In this document: piece after piece, positions 11,252-22,314 of the stretch
Layout: every line of letters starts with the position of its first letter
How positions within the stretch are numbered: the stretch's first letter is position 1
The notes under the pieces: model-generated
Database searches by the model: none
What the model was told of the DNA's origin: nothing
The model's input: the letters and a program-made list of their open reading frames with translations, nothing else
Source of the DNA: Scleroderma bovista
Lineage: Eukaryota > Basidiomycota > Agaricomycetes > Boletales > Sclerodermataceae
Length of the DNA: 64,000 nucleotides
NCBI GenBank assembly: GCA_037178675.1
Contig: JAYMGJ010000292.1
Coordinates: forward strand, 33,045 to 97,044
Direction: 5' to 3'
Made by a program: the position numbers and the translations under genes

Positions 11252-12085
11252 ATGGCTTCCAAGACCATTGAACCTGTCCTGGCCACAGACAACGTTGTCA
11301 TTCTAGAGGTTGATAACCTCCTTTCAGGCTGGCCTACTTATATCGTTGATTTCACCCCCAAGAAGACCGGCCCAGTTGTAAGCCAATACCTTGTTGCCAG
11401 GCGCATCTCAACTCATCGCATTCACACAGAAAATTTCTTCTTCGTCTCAAGGACTCGGTTCCATACCAACCAGACCGAGAGGATTTAGATAGTGATGAGG
11501 AGGAGAACGGCAACAAAGGTTTGTTAACTAGCATATATGCATTGATTATGGCGCTCACATGCAGTAGTGACGAACAACAAGCGAGCCCTCCCCCCACCGG
11601 GGGCCTCCCTTATGGCTACTATAGAACCATGCACTGTTGAGTACATCACTCTCAGTGTCATACCCCTTCAAGCCAATGTGACTGCTGTTGTCCTTCATGG
11701 CGTTTTTAAGGATGGTTCCCAGGCCATTCGCAAGCGCAAAGCGAAAGAAGCATTCAAGTTTCCCAATGAAATTCCATGGCCTCCATATTGGTCTCGTGCA
11801 TTCCGTTCTGTGCCAGTGAACTCACCAACTACTGCCCTCGAGATGGTCAGGACTTTTGCGGCACCTATTCAACCCAGTACTTCTCCTGTTTCGACTCAAG
11901 CAGCTAACTGTGCAACTGTGGATGAAGACCCTGTGGTTTCTGCGAAGGAAGGCCAAGCAATTCCGGGAGCACAACTGATCGTGCAAGCGACAGATGAAGA
12001 TGAAGATGACGAGTTTGAGGACAAGGAAGACAGTGAGTGCGAGGACGAGGAAGATGGTGAGTGTGAGGACGAGGAAGATGAATAG
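11252..12085 (+). CDS. Acidic-tailed hypothetical protein in the DNA transposon
   Basis: Probably spliced: a first coding block from the ATG at 11252 (MASKTIEPVLATDNVVILEV), possibly an intron from GTAAGC at 11379 to an AG near 11433, and a further intron around 11518-11566. The last block (to 12085) contains CTVEYITLSVIPLQANVTAV, FPNEIPWPPYWSRAF and a C-terminal tail of about 30 residues dominated by D/E in a short repeated EDEED pattern. No enzyme motif is recognised. It is divergent from the accessory gene and convergent with the transposase. It may be a transposon-encoded DNA- or chromatin-associated protein, which is inference. Exon borders are uncertain. Confidence 0.5.
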
Positions 12086-12236
12086 ATTGCATGGTTTGGA
12101 ACGAACTTTCTTGAAGGACTTCATTCGCCAGGACGCTTGTACTTATATCTGTGCCCGCCCCGCATCCAAGGACTTTATAACATAGAAAATGCATTCATTC
12201 GTGTCGTATTCAATGCTGTACAATACATGTTACAAT

Positions 12237-15200
12237 TCAGTCCACCACTTCGTCGTCATCATCATCAGCGCCCAAATTGTATGGTATCCCTAAGTTTGAA
12301 ACATCTAGTCCAGGCTTCTCTACCATGAAGAATCTATCTCCCACAACCCCCGAAGGGAGAGTGGGCCTGTGTGGTACCATTGCAACAACACTTTTGATGG
12401 TCTTGATGTTGATCACCTGAAATTCATTTAGTAGAGCACATGACGGGACCGTGTGTGATGAGATTGAAAGTAAGTCCTTGTCAGGCGGAGAATATATACG
12501 GAGAATCGCAACATTGGCAAACCGCCAACCCATCTCGCCAGCTGCAATGGAAAGTCGTGTGAAGTATTGTACTTCACCAAGGCAATCTTTGCCATTGCAT
12601 GTAAACTATAAATGATAGAAGTCCAGACACACAAGGAAATTTTAATAAAAACACTCACCTTGATGTTGTGTGAGATACGCAACCTGTGGAGAGCTCAACT
12701 GTCTTCACGCCATTGAGAATGGATAATTTGCCCATTGGGCAATTGAGTACGCGCCCATCTGAGAATGCGGGGAATAGGACAATCTTCACCAAGAAAATTG
12801 CGAATAGCTGGGACATGCTCAGCATCTGGTGGCTGATCTTTTCTATCCCATTTGCGAAGCAATGCATATCCATCTCCTATATCCACAGCGCCATTGGGGA
12901 GTGGTTTGGGTGGGTTGTGTAGTTCAGGCATAATAGAAAGTAGTGCATTTACTTGGCAGCAGCGAACACCCTCTTGTGCAAAGTTTGCATAAGGATTTGA
13001 TGGTTGTCGAATCTCCTGTCCAATATTTCCAATCGTCCGCTCCATGGTCCACTGTGCATAGCAGACAGGGGGACCTTTCTGTATAGTTTCGGTTACAAGA
13101 TGGAGGACTTGATGTACACATGGACGGATGAAATGCAAACGATCTTCGCGACTCTGGTAGTATAGCTGTTCGAATTCGAGCTCCCATTCACAGAACAATA
13201 CATATGCGTACTTCAAGTCGTCAAATGCAATCCGGTGCTGACAAAGGATATGGAATGCATGGACGAGTTTGCAGTAATTAGACCAGTATCGGTGGGGCAG
13301 GATTCCATAGAGGAGCGCTGGTGCAACACCGAACGTATACAGCTGAAATTCTGAGGTCTTGTAGCTTGAATTGAGCTTGTCTGCAATGTTGCGTGGTTTG
13401 TGATCAAATGACCCTGGCAGGAATGGACCGGCGTCCTCTACAGCTTTTCCATGGGCTTTCCAAGTTTCTTCATCCCGAAGGACAGCCCAGTCCCACGTAT
13501 TCTTATGGTCACTCCCGGCACAATCAATTGTCCCACGCCAGAGTGAGATGAGAAGGTCACTAAGATTTGCCGCAAGGTGCATAATATCTGGGGCCATACA
13601 AAGGGGAACACCGAGTGAGCGCTTCAGGTCAAGGCCAAGAATGAGAGGAGGTTTTGTAATGCCTGTCTTGGTCCTCCTCAGTTCCCATTGACGCTGATTG
13701 CGGGCAGAGACAAGGTGCCATAAATTATCTGCATAGCCATCAGACCCACCAAGTGGGATATCGAAGACATCGACATCTGGGTGGTCACTACCTGGAGGAC
13801 AGCGGTTGGGCTTGAGAAGAGCTGGGTAATAATGAGATCCATGCATTCTTCGTCGGCCAAGTGTCCCACAATACATGCGGCATCCATTCTTACCGCTGTG
13901 GCCCACCATACCATCCCAGTAGATAAGACCCGGACCATCAGCAGTTGGAAATAAAAGATAGAGGTCGGATTTGTAAGTCACATCACGAGACGCATCCCAT
14001 ATGATCAATCCATCATTCTGAAGCGCAGCGAGGTGGTGGATGGCAACAAATAGGAACGAATCAAGGTTTTTAGGCTTGTTGGGTCCTGGGATGAAACCTC
14101 CAGGTAGAACGTGGTGTTTCTTGTAGCGTTTGTCAGGACTGAGATTGATGATAATCCATACAAAGATCCAGCAGTCCGACTGCTTGCTTTCAAAGAGTTG
14201 TGTGCCATCAAGCGATACCATTAGAACGATGTCATTTTCCTTTATATCTCCATCAAGAACAGCTGAAAGATAATCCCACCCAGCAGCGATGTTGTCAATG
14301 AGATTGATGGATCCAGTGTGGCGAAGGTCACGAAGTATCTCAGCTGTACGAGTGCGGAGATATGCCATGTCACGGGCAGATTCTGGGTCACGATACATGG
14401 CTTGTAATTGCGGGCCCAAAGGAATGGTAGTGAACTGGAGAGCAGGTACCTTTTTGCGACCGTTGCTCACTCGTAGCTGTGCCTCATCCCATCAAGCAGC
14501 ATTACACATGAAGCAAGTCTCGAGGTCAGCATAGGGACCAGTGAACCCGATGCACGAATTGGGGCACATGTCATGGCGGACATCTTCAACGCCAGTGTAC
14601 ATGGCAATATGGGATTCAACACTATGGAAAGAAAGTATATCATCAATGCCGGGTGCGCCAGGGAAGTTCTGCTGGGTTGAGTCGCAAACAGCCTTGTAGG
14701 CGCTCTGTGACGAGTGCTCGAGTGCAAGATAGATGGATAAACTATGCCGAGTGCCTGGGCTCTCGATGGCAACCAGTGTACAGGGTGGATTACGAAGCCG
14801 CTCGAGCGCATTTTTGTTGAGCTTGGCAACAGGGTCTGTCAACCTGGCATCTTTGATGGCGAGGATGAACTGCATGGATTCATGTAATTTTGGGAGAACG
14901 GCTGAATTGGCAAGATCAGCGACATTGATAACAGGGCGAGCTCTGCGGTTGTATCTGATATTATGTGCTACATTCCCTTGAGGAGATGGAGATCGCACGG
15001 GGGAATGACCTGGCAGGGGCAGAGAGGGCTCCCGCAATGGAGACCGCACGGGGGAATGATCTGGCAGGGGCAGAGAGGGCTCCCGCAATGGAGACCGCAC
15101 GGGGGAATGACCTGGCAGGGGTGGAGAAGGCCCTCGCAATGGAGATCGCACGGGGGAATGATCTGGCAGGGGCAGAGAGGGCTCCTGCAATGGAGACCGC

Positions 15201-15982
15201 ACGGGGGAACGACCTGGCAGGGGTGGAGAAGGCCCTCACAATGGAGATCGCACGGGGGAATGATCTGGCAGAGGCAGAGAGGGCTCCCGCAATGGAGATC
15301 GTGTGGGTGAATGATGGTCTGGTGAATGTGGTGGTGGAGGAGTCCGTGGTGAAGGCCATTTCATGGGACTATGGCCTGGAGAAAATGCTGGTGGTGTTCG
15401 TGGTGTGGGTGAACACACTTCCATTTGCTCCTGGGATTGATCAAGTTAAACCACGATGCAAGCGGAAGAAATTGACACACCTGCAAGGCAAGGGACTCTT
15501 CATGACCTGAAGAGGCTGGGGGAGGCCCTGGAGAGGGCAAGCGTATTTGAGGTACATTCTAAAGAGATGGCAATGCCATTAGCATGCGTATCAATAATTG
15601 AACAAGGACAACTGACCTGAGATACTATGTGGGAACAAGCAGACTTTCGTCTGCCTCTCGATGGATCTACTTCTGTCTCTCTAGCTCGTTTGCACATTGC
15701 CTGCAGATTTTTCAGTCTCAGGGCACTTGGTGATAGAGATTCATTGGAATTGCTACTGCTCGCCTTGATCGCTGCACTCCCTACATCTGAGGGGAGGTCA
15801 TAGACATTTCCTCCTAGTCTCCTGGCAGTAATAATACATTGCTTTTCTTCGTCTGATTCCACTTCATCGAGGTGCCGTTTCCACGTCGTGGGTGCAACAA
15901 TATGAAGTATACCGTTCCCATATTTGACACAAACACAATTGTATCTGGTGTGCGTGATGGTGGGGGTGTTCTGTTCATACAT
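12237..15982 (-). pseudogene. Tnp2-like (CACTA-type, Transposase_21-like) transposase
   Basis: The long exon (12695-14470) encodes the core: MVSLDGTQL (first Asp at about residue 88), RYKKHHVLPGGFIPGPNKP, GLVGH-like MVGHSGKNGCRMYC, APDIMHLA (Asp about 295), LLISLWRGT and YAQWTMERTIGNIGQEI. This is the order known for fungal Tnp2-like transposases. Upstream lies a CPNSC..FTGPYADLETCFMC zinc-binding-like segment; a 53-bp intron (12606-12658) precedes the C-terminal exon ending ...DDDDDEVVD. Start chosen at 15982, just before a CVCVKYGNGILHI..WKRHL N-terminal motif. Two in-frame TGAs (14492-14494 and 12695-12697) sit where Arg is expected. The region 14983-15320 is a 17-residue Pro-rich repeat. 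Confidence 0.8.
14983..15325 (-). repeat. 51-bp coding minisatellite in the transposase gene
   Basis: The GCAATGG phrase recurs at about 15033, 15084, 15135, 15186, 15237 and 15288, exactly 51 bp apart. On the coding (minus) strand each unit is 17 residues of the form SPLREPSLPLPDHSPVR. The repeat number is likely polymorphic. Long frames on the opposite strand here are shadows of the repeat. Confidence 0.9.
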
Positions 15983-16343
15983 CGAGTAGGCCAGTGAGGA
16001 TAAGTGAGAAGAGGGTTGGGAGGACAAGTGGGTGATGTAGATAGTCAAGTAAACTCGGAGATGTACAAGGCTTGAGACGTTTGCATTTAGTCGCAACTTT
16101 GCATGCTTTCCATCGTAAAGTGTCGTTTTGCACACTGAAAACATTGATGCACACATAGTGCATAGATGATGGGCACAAAGCAAAGGGAAAGGACAAGGCA
16201 TGCAACGCAAGGTTGCAACATGTATTGTGCAGAAACATAAATTTTGTGATAAGGTCATATCTCATCACAAGCTAAATAAGGTAACTTATACGGTGTCATG
16301 CCAGGTTGCACAGGGTGGGATCCAGTTTTCACTGGGGATGACT

Positions 16344-16499
16344 GCTGGACATCGGCATTCATCTCTTGCATAAGGATAGTCTTCTTGTGCGATAGATGGC
16401 TATGATGAGGGTCCGTCATGCTTATCCTTCGCATAAGGATCATTCGATATAGGTGTTATCTTCCATGTTCACTGTACCAAACCTGTTTGGTGTGTGACA
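16344..16499 (-). mobile_element. LTR-A copy 2, outer U3 end
   Basis: Remaining 156 bp of the LTR-A interrupted at 8455. It ends TGTGTGACA at 16499 (TGTCACACACC on the minus strand), with the ACCAAAC..GTTTGGT dyad just inside. The next base begins truncated Gypsy-1 gag, so this LTR border marks the loss of the Gypsy-1 5' LTR, primer site and gag start. Confidence 0.8.
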
Positions 16500-17444
16500 C
16501 CGCCAATCGCAATTCCTCTTCTGGCTGCACCAAGGTCTGCAAGCCAGATACCTTCAACGGTACTGATCTGTGCAAGCTCTGCACATACCTTGTACAATGT
16601 GAATTAAACTTCCAGGACCATCCTAAAGCTTTCGCTTCTGACTGCGCCAAGGTTACCTTTGTGCACCTACCTAAAGGGCATGGCCCTTGAGTGGTTTGAG
16701 CCAGACCTGCTCAACTCCAGTAACCCTTGGGCTTGCCCAATATGGATGGACAACTATCAACAGTTCATCCAGGAACTCAAGTCTAACTTCAGTCCACATG
16801 ACCCCATTGGAGATGCAGAACACCAGTTGGACAACTTGTCCATGAAGGATGGACAAAAAATAAACAAGTATGTGGTAGAGTTCAACCACCTTGCCAGCCA
16901 AGTCTGTGGTTATGGTGATGGTGCACTCCACCATATCTTCTACAGCAGTCTCCCTGACTGCATCAAAGATGAAATATCCTGAGTCGGAAAACCCCGCACC
17001 CTAGATGGCTACTGCACTCTTGTGCAGACCATTGATGCCAGGTACTGGGAGCACAAGTCCAAAATTGCATGCCAATCCAAGGGCTCCACATCCTCATCAT
17101 CCAACTCTGCCTCTAAAGGCAACTCCTCCAGTTTGTCCAATTCCAAGGGGAAATCCAAGGAAAAGGACAACAAAGCCAAGAGTTCGGACAACAAGTCCAA
17201 GTCCTCTGCTGGCTCCTCCACTGGTGCTTCAAAGACCTCCAAATCTCCCTCCCATCTCAGGAAGGATGGAAAGTTGACCAAAGAAGAGCGCCAATGCAGA
17301 ATTAAGGAAAAGCTCTGTATGTTCTGTGGCCAACCTGGTCACATGGCAAAGGACTGCCCTAAGTCCACATCTAGTAAGAGCTCCAAAGCCAAGGCCTGTG
17401 CTGCCAAGGCTGCAACTCCTGCTGCTGTGGAGTCAAAAAATTAA
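16500..17444 (+). pseudogene. gag: Gypsy-1 gag, 5'-truncated
   Basis: Nucleocapsid/capsid polyprotein of a Ty3/Gypsy element. Visible segments are KPDTFNGTD, LVQCELNFQDHPKAF, KGMALEWFEPDLLNSSNP, QLDNLSMKDGQKINKYVVEF and a CCHC zinc knuckle CMFCGQPGHMAKDC (about 17314-17356), preceded by a Ser/Lys-rich linker. One frameshift lies near 16670 and a TGA at 16980-16982 stands where Arg is usual. Many Cys and His residues occupy positions that are Arg in relatives (for example CKLCTYLVQC), the mark of CGN-to-TGN/CAN decay. The first roughly 60 codons and the 5' LTR are missing. Confidence 0.85.
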
Positions 17445-20400
17445 ACAGCAGCTCCCAGAACTCCACACAGCATTGACTCTGACTGTGCACCCACAGAGTT
17501 ATGCCTCAATGTGTCCACTCTCTCCAACCCAAACTCTCTTATGCCCTCCATCACCATTACGTCGCTCGTTACGCCTCCTGTATCTGCTCTTGTTGACTCT
17601 GGCTCTAGCCATTGTTTCATAGACTCTACATTTGTTAATTAACACTCCCTTACAACCTATGCAATCTCTCTGCTTGAACTCCACCTCCTAGACAGTTCTT
17701 CGAACACATTCATTACAGAAGCCATCAACCTTGACATTCAGTTCTCCACAGGTGAAGTTAACTCTGAAACATTCTATGTAACTCCATTGGATTCCTCTTG
17801 TGTACTGGTTCTCAGACATAGTTGGCTCACCCACTACAATCCATTGATTGACTGGGTTTTGGGCCACATAGAATTCCGTAAAGGTACACTATGAATGCCA
17901 GCAGCCCCAGTACCTCCCTCTGCCGAGTCCACCCCCATGTCAGCCTCAATGGCTCCACCACCTCAGGCCTCATCTCTGCCCTCTGACTCACCTTCATTCA
18001 CTCCCTACATTTTGCTCATTGGCACTGCTGCTTTTGCACACACTTGCAAACTTCCCGGATCAGCAAACTTCACTTTGTACATCTGCCCAGAAGACATGAA
18101 ACTCCGCTCTGCCTCTGCTACCATGCCTGTCAATTCACCAAATCTCTCTGCCGTGCCAGAAGTCTACCACAACTTCGCTGATGTCTTCAGCAAGGCAAAG
18201 GCCACTATGCTCACTCCACACTGTGAGTACAACCTCCGAATCAATTTGGAAGAGGGTGCAAGCCCTCCGCTGGGTATGGTGTACTCCTTGTCCAAAACTG
18301 AACTAGAGGCACTCCAAACCTTTATTGACAAGCACCTTTCCTATGGCTTCATCTGACAGTCTACCTCTGCCCATGGGGCTCCTGTCTTGTTCATTTGCAA
18401 AAAGGATGGATCACTCTGCCTGTGTGTCGACTACTGATGGCTGAACAAAATCTCCAAAAAAGACCACTACCCACTCCCCTTGATCTCTGATCTCCTGGAC
18501 TCCCCCAGTAAGGCTAAGATCTACAGCAAAATTGATCTCCACCATGTGTACCACTTGGTCCACATTGCTGAAGGTGATGAATGGAAGACTGCATTTAGAA
18601 CATGGTATGGATCCTTTGCCAGTTCACTTCCTTTTATGTTTCTCAGCACTGCTCTCGCATGGGTGAGTGCAATATCATGCCCTTTGGCCTGACTAATGCT
18701 CTGGTGGCCTTTCAGTGATTTGTCAACAGCATCCTTGCGGACTTACTCAATGTCTGCATTGTCATCTATTTGAATGTCATCCTAATATGTTCTCAAGATA
18801 TCACATCCCATCAGTGACATGTCCACGAAGTCCTCCAACATCTCCAAAAACACAATCTCTTCACCAAACCTGAGAAATGTGAGTTCCATAGTACCACTGC
18901 CACTGAATATCTTGAGTTCTGCCTTTCCCCCGACAGACTGTCCATGTCCGCCGATAAGGTGAAAGCCATCTCCAATTGGCCTGAACCCCGCAAGGTCAAG
19001 GACACCCAGTCCTTCCTTGGTTTCACGAACTTCTACTGTCGCTTCATTCACAACTACTCCAACATCATTGTACCACTCATGCAGCTTACCTGCAAAGACA
19101 CTCCTTGGGATTTCTCCCCCACTTGCCACTCTGCTTTCAATCTCCTGAAGAAGGCATTCACCTCTGCTCCTATCCTTACCCATTGGGTTCCCAATGCTCT
19201 GCTTACGGTTGAGACTGATGCATCAGATTATGCCATTGCTGGCATTCTTTCCATCACCAGCCCTGATTCAGAACTCCGACCTGTCATGTACCATTCACAG
19301 ACTATGTCTGCCCTGGAGCTGAACTATGATACCCATGACAAGGAGTTATTGGCCATCTTTGAAGCCTTCAAGCACTGGCAACATTATTTAGAGGGCTCTG
19401 CCACCCTGGTCGATGTGGTCACTGACCACAAGAACCTGACCTACTTTTCCACATCCAAGGTCTTGACCTGTCATCAAGCCCACTGGTTGGAGTTCCTCTC
19501 CCAATTTAACCTTTCCATTTGTGCCTGCCCTGGATGCCTTGGGGAAAAGCCTGATGCCCTCACCCAACGATGGGACATCTACCCAAAAGAGGGGGATAGG
19601 GATTATGCTTGGGTCAATCCTCACAATCTCCAACCAATGTTCACCCAAGAACAACTCATGTCCTCCCTTAGGGCAACAATCTTACTTACTCCAGCAATCC
19701 ATGCTGCCATCTTGGTGGATGTTGAACAACTCCACAAGGATATTCTCACAGCCCTCCCATCTGATCCTGTTGCACTCAGCCACAAGTCCAACTCATCCAA
19801 TTCTCAGTGGTCAATGGACCCTACAGGCTTACTCTGCATTGACAATAGGATCTATGTGCCAGACATCAATGACCTCCGCCTCAGAGTCCTCTGCTATAAG
19901 CACAACCATCCACTCTCTGGCAACTTCAGCCAGAACTGCACACTGGAACTAGTCCACCGGGAATACTCCTGGCCTGGTGTCCACACCTTCATAAAGGACT
20001 ACATAAGTTCCTGCACCTCTTGTGGACATGCTAAGGTACCTAGGCATAGGCCTTATGGCCTCCTAAAACAACTCCCTATCCCTGCTCACCCATGGCACTC
20101 CATTTCCATGGACTTTATTGAACAACTCCCCTCCTCAGATGGATTTACCTCCATCCTGGTCATAGTAGACCACCTGTCAAAGCAAGGGATATTCATCCCA
20201 ACCCACAACACCATCACTTCCCCCAAGTTAGCAAAACTCTTTGTTGTGCATGTGTTCTCGAAACACAGAGTCCTCTCCCATGTCACCTCCAACAGAGGTT
20301 CGGAATTTGTCTCACACTTCTTCCACTCCCTTGGAAAAGCGCTTGGCATGATCCTACATTTCACATCTGACTACCACCCAGAAGGAGACAGTCAAACCAA

Positions 20401-20529
20401 GCAGATGAACCAAACCCTGGAACAATACCTCTGAATCTACTGTAATTATCAACAGGACAACTGGGCCAAACTCCTTCCACTTGCAGAGTTCGCATTTAAC
20501 AACTCCCCTAGCACAACAACCGGTGTCTC
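17445..20529 (+). pseudogene. pol: Gypsy-1 pol: protease, RT, RNase H, integrase (part)
   Basis: Order: aspartic protease LVDSGSSHCFID (about 17587-17625); RT with GASPPLGMVYSLSKTE, QSTSAHGAPVLF and [12 protein letters not shown]; RNase H with VETDASDYAIAGIL, ELNYDTHDKELLAI and DHKNLTYF. The integrase has HNHPLSGN...CTSC zinc motif, SMDFIEQLP and SNRGSEF. The RT active site, normally YLDD, reads YLNV (18767-18778), and the second integrase Asp is Asn (20291-20293), so both enzymes are dead. TGA stops at 18354, 18435, 18716, 18815 and 20432 all stand where Arg fits. It is interrupted at 20529 and resumes at 25920. Confidence 0.9.
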
Positions 20530-21448
20530 TGTCATATCCATACTTTTCCTAGTTGCAACTCCAGTCTAACCTTGGCCTGCCTGACCTCTCCTTAGGCATA
20601 GATGCAACTCCAGATCTAGTCCAGCCATCTCCAGCCCCATAGCTGCACTCCAGCTCAACTCTGGTCACTATGTCCATCTCCACCTCAGGACTAACCCCTG
20701 TCTTGCTCTAGACAGATCTGTGGTCTAACTCCGCCATGTTGAACCTGTACCTACCACTAGTCACTACTCCAGTTTCAGTCCGGCCACTCCCTTGGTCTTG
20801 TCTGCAACGTAGCCCAACTCCGGATGGTACATCCAACTCCAGGTCAGGTCAGCTCCTGTTCTGCTCTGCTCCCTCTGTCAGGTCCACCAATGGCCTAGGA
20901 CATTTCCATGTCCAACTCCGGACCTTCCTCCGGCTGTTCCATCCTTCCTCCACCTGCACACTCCCTCCACTTGTGCACTCCCTCTGCTCTTGCACTTCCT
21001 CTGGTCCTACTTCCTCTGGTCCTGGACATTGCTCTGGACTTAACATTAGTTAAGTCCACCTTCAACCCTTACTTGTCCTATTCTGACCTAGTTCCACTTA
21101 CCTACTTGTCCCTGCTTTTCCTCCATTGTCCCTGTAACTCTAGTTCCCTGTTTCTGCTTCTGCTCCGGTTTATTTTCCTGTCCCTGCTTTATTTTCTTGT
21201 ACCTGGTTTATTTTCCCATCTGCTTCTGCTCCATCCCTTGTCTCGACATTAAGGTGTTTACTTGTCACTGTATATACTCACCTCTAGTCTCATTACTATA
21301 TAAACTACCAAACTCCGGCCTAGTAGTCCTTAGATCAAATCTCAACTAAGATACTCCTCACTCTATACTACCCACTATGCTCTCCTAATCCCATCTTGTT
21401 CTCCTGAACTCTGGCCCACTCCGGCCTCCATCCTATCTCATCCCCTTC

Positions 21449-22169
21449 ACTGCAAGCATTTCTCAATGTTTCATGGCAAAACATTGTAAAAAAATAGAAG
21501 AAAGAGATACTCTTTTATTTACAATTTTGTTCAACAAAAAAGACAAATATCATACAGCATTATTTTTGTCATTTTTGTGTCATAACATGATTTGAGATCA
21601 TTTCTTATGTTGAGAGTATAAAATATTTAACCTTTTTCTTCTGCCTGTCCCTTGCAAAACAAATAAAGAAATGACAATGTAACTTTTCCCACAGCAAGCA
21701 TTTTCAAATTTCTGCAGTGAAAAATTGAATCAAAAGATACTCTATTCCACAAAAGTAAATGTCTAGGAAATATGCTATATATTTTTGGTCATAACATTCT
21801 AGCCAGCCAGTCAGTATCCAGGAACAATCATGTTTCTTGAAGAAAAGTCTATTGTTTTCTTTCAACATGTTTTTAGAAATAATATGGTATCTTATTTCTA
21901 ATAAAACATGCTGAAATTCTTGCTATGAGAAAAGTTACATTTTCTTTTCTTTATTTATTTTTCAAGGAACAGGGAGAAGAAAAAGGTTAAATTTTTTATA
22001 GTTCTAACATAAGAAATGATCTCAAATAATGTTTTGGCAAAGAAAATGACAAAATGATGCTGTATGATATTTGTGTTTTTTGTTAAACAAAATTGTAAAT
22101 AAAAGAGTATCTCTTTCTTCTATATTTTTATAATGTTTTGTCATAATACATTGGAGAAATGCTTGCAGT
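21449..22169. mobile_element. 721-bp AT-rich foldback element (MITE-like)
   Basis: Starts ACTGCAAGCATTTCTC and ends GAGAAATGCTTGCAGT. The two halves are imperfect inverted repeats over at least 270 bp each; for example AGAAAGAGATACTCTTTTAT recurs inverted near 22103-22122. It is strikingly AT-rich compared with the surrounding LTR-B. No coding capacity. A target duplication is not obvious; alignment with the intact LTR-B suggests a few host bases were lost. Confidence 0.8.
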
Positions 22170-22314
22170 AACTCCTAGCAAGTCTCCTACTCGCACAAGG
22201 GCAAAAGCCACCTCTGTCCCAGACTTGATGCTAGACCCCTTAGGGCTTATCCCACCTATGGGATGTCCTTTGCTCTGGACAAGCTGCACTCAACTCCAGA
22301 CTACTTTCCCATGG

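Larger units (their letters stand above)
8455..16336 (-). mobile_element. Complete 7.9-kb DNA transposon with Tnp2-like transposase
   Basis: Terminal inverted repeats of about 41 bp: the left end reads CCCGGTGAAAACTGGATCCC, and the reverse complement of the right end reads CCCAGTGAAAACTGGATCCC. They stay alike through ..ATGAC, with three differences by eye. The element sits in LTR-A copy 2, and GATGACT flanks it on both sides (8448-8454, 16337-16343). The duplication is 7 bp, or 8 if GGATGACT is counted. The uninterrupted site is visible in other LTR-A copies (..GGATGACTGCTGGAC..). It carries a Tnp2-like transposase (minus), a convergent acidic-protein gene (+) and a multi-exon accessory gene (minus). 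The transposase has two CGA-to-TGA type stops and the accessory gene one frameshift, so this copy is not autonomous. Confidence 0.85.

Noticed and set aside
14963..15510. Long + frames across the 51-bp repeats
   Set aside because: Antisense shadow of the Pro-rich repeat in the Tnp2 gene; 51 bp keeps every frame open.
16294..16499. A 206-bp TG..CA miniature element (TGTCATGCC...GTGTGACA)
   Set aside because: It is an artefact of juxtaposition: 16294-16336 belongs to the right TIR of the DNA transposon and 16344-16499 is the outer end of the split LTR-A.
20736..21252. Ser/Pro/Leu-rich frames downstream of Gypsy-1 integrase
   Set aside because: They lie wholly inside solo LTR-B, and the equivalent frames in the copy at 57211-57486 differ by frameshifts.
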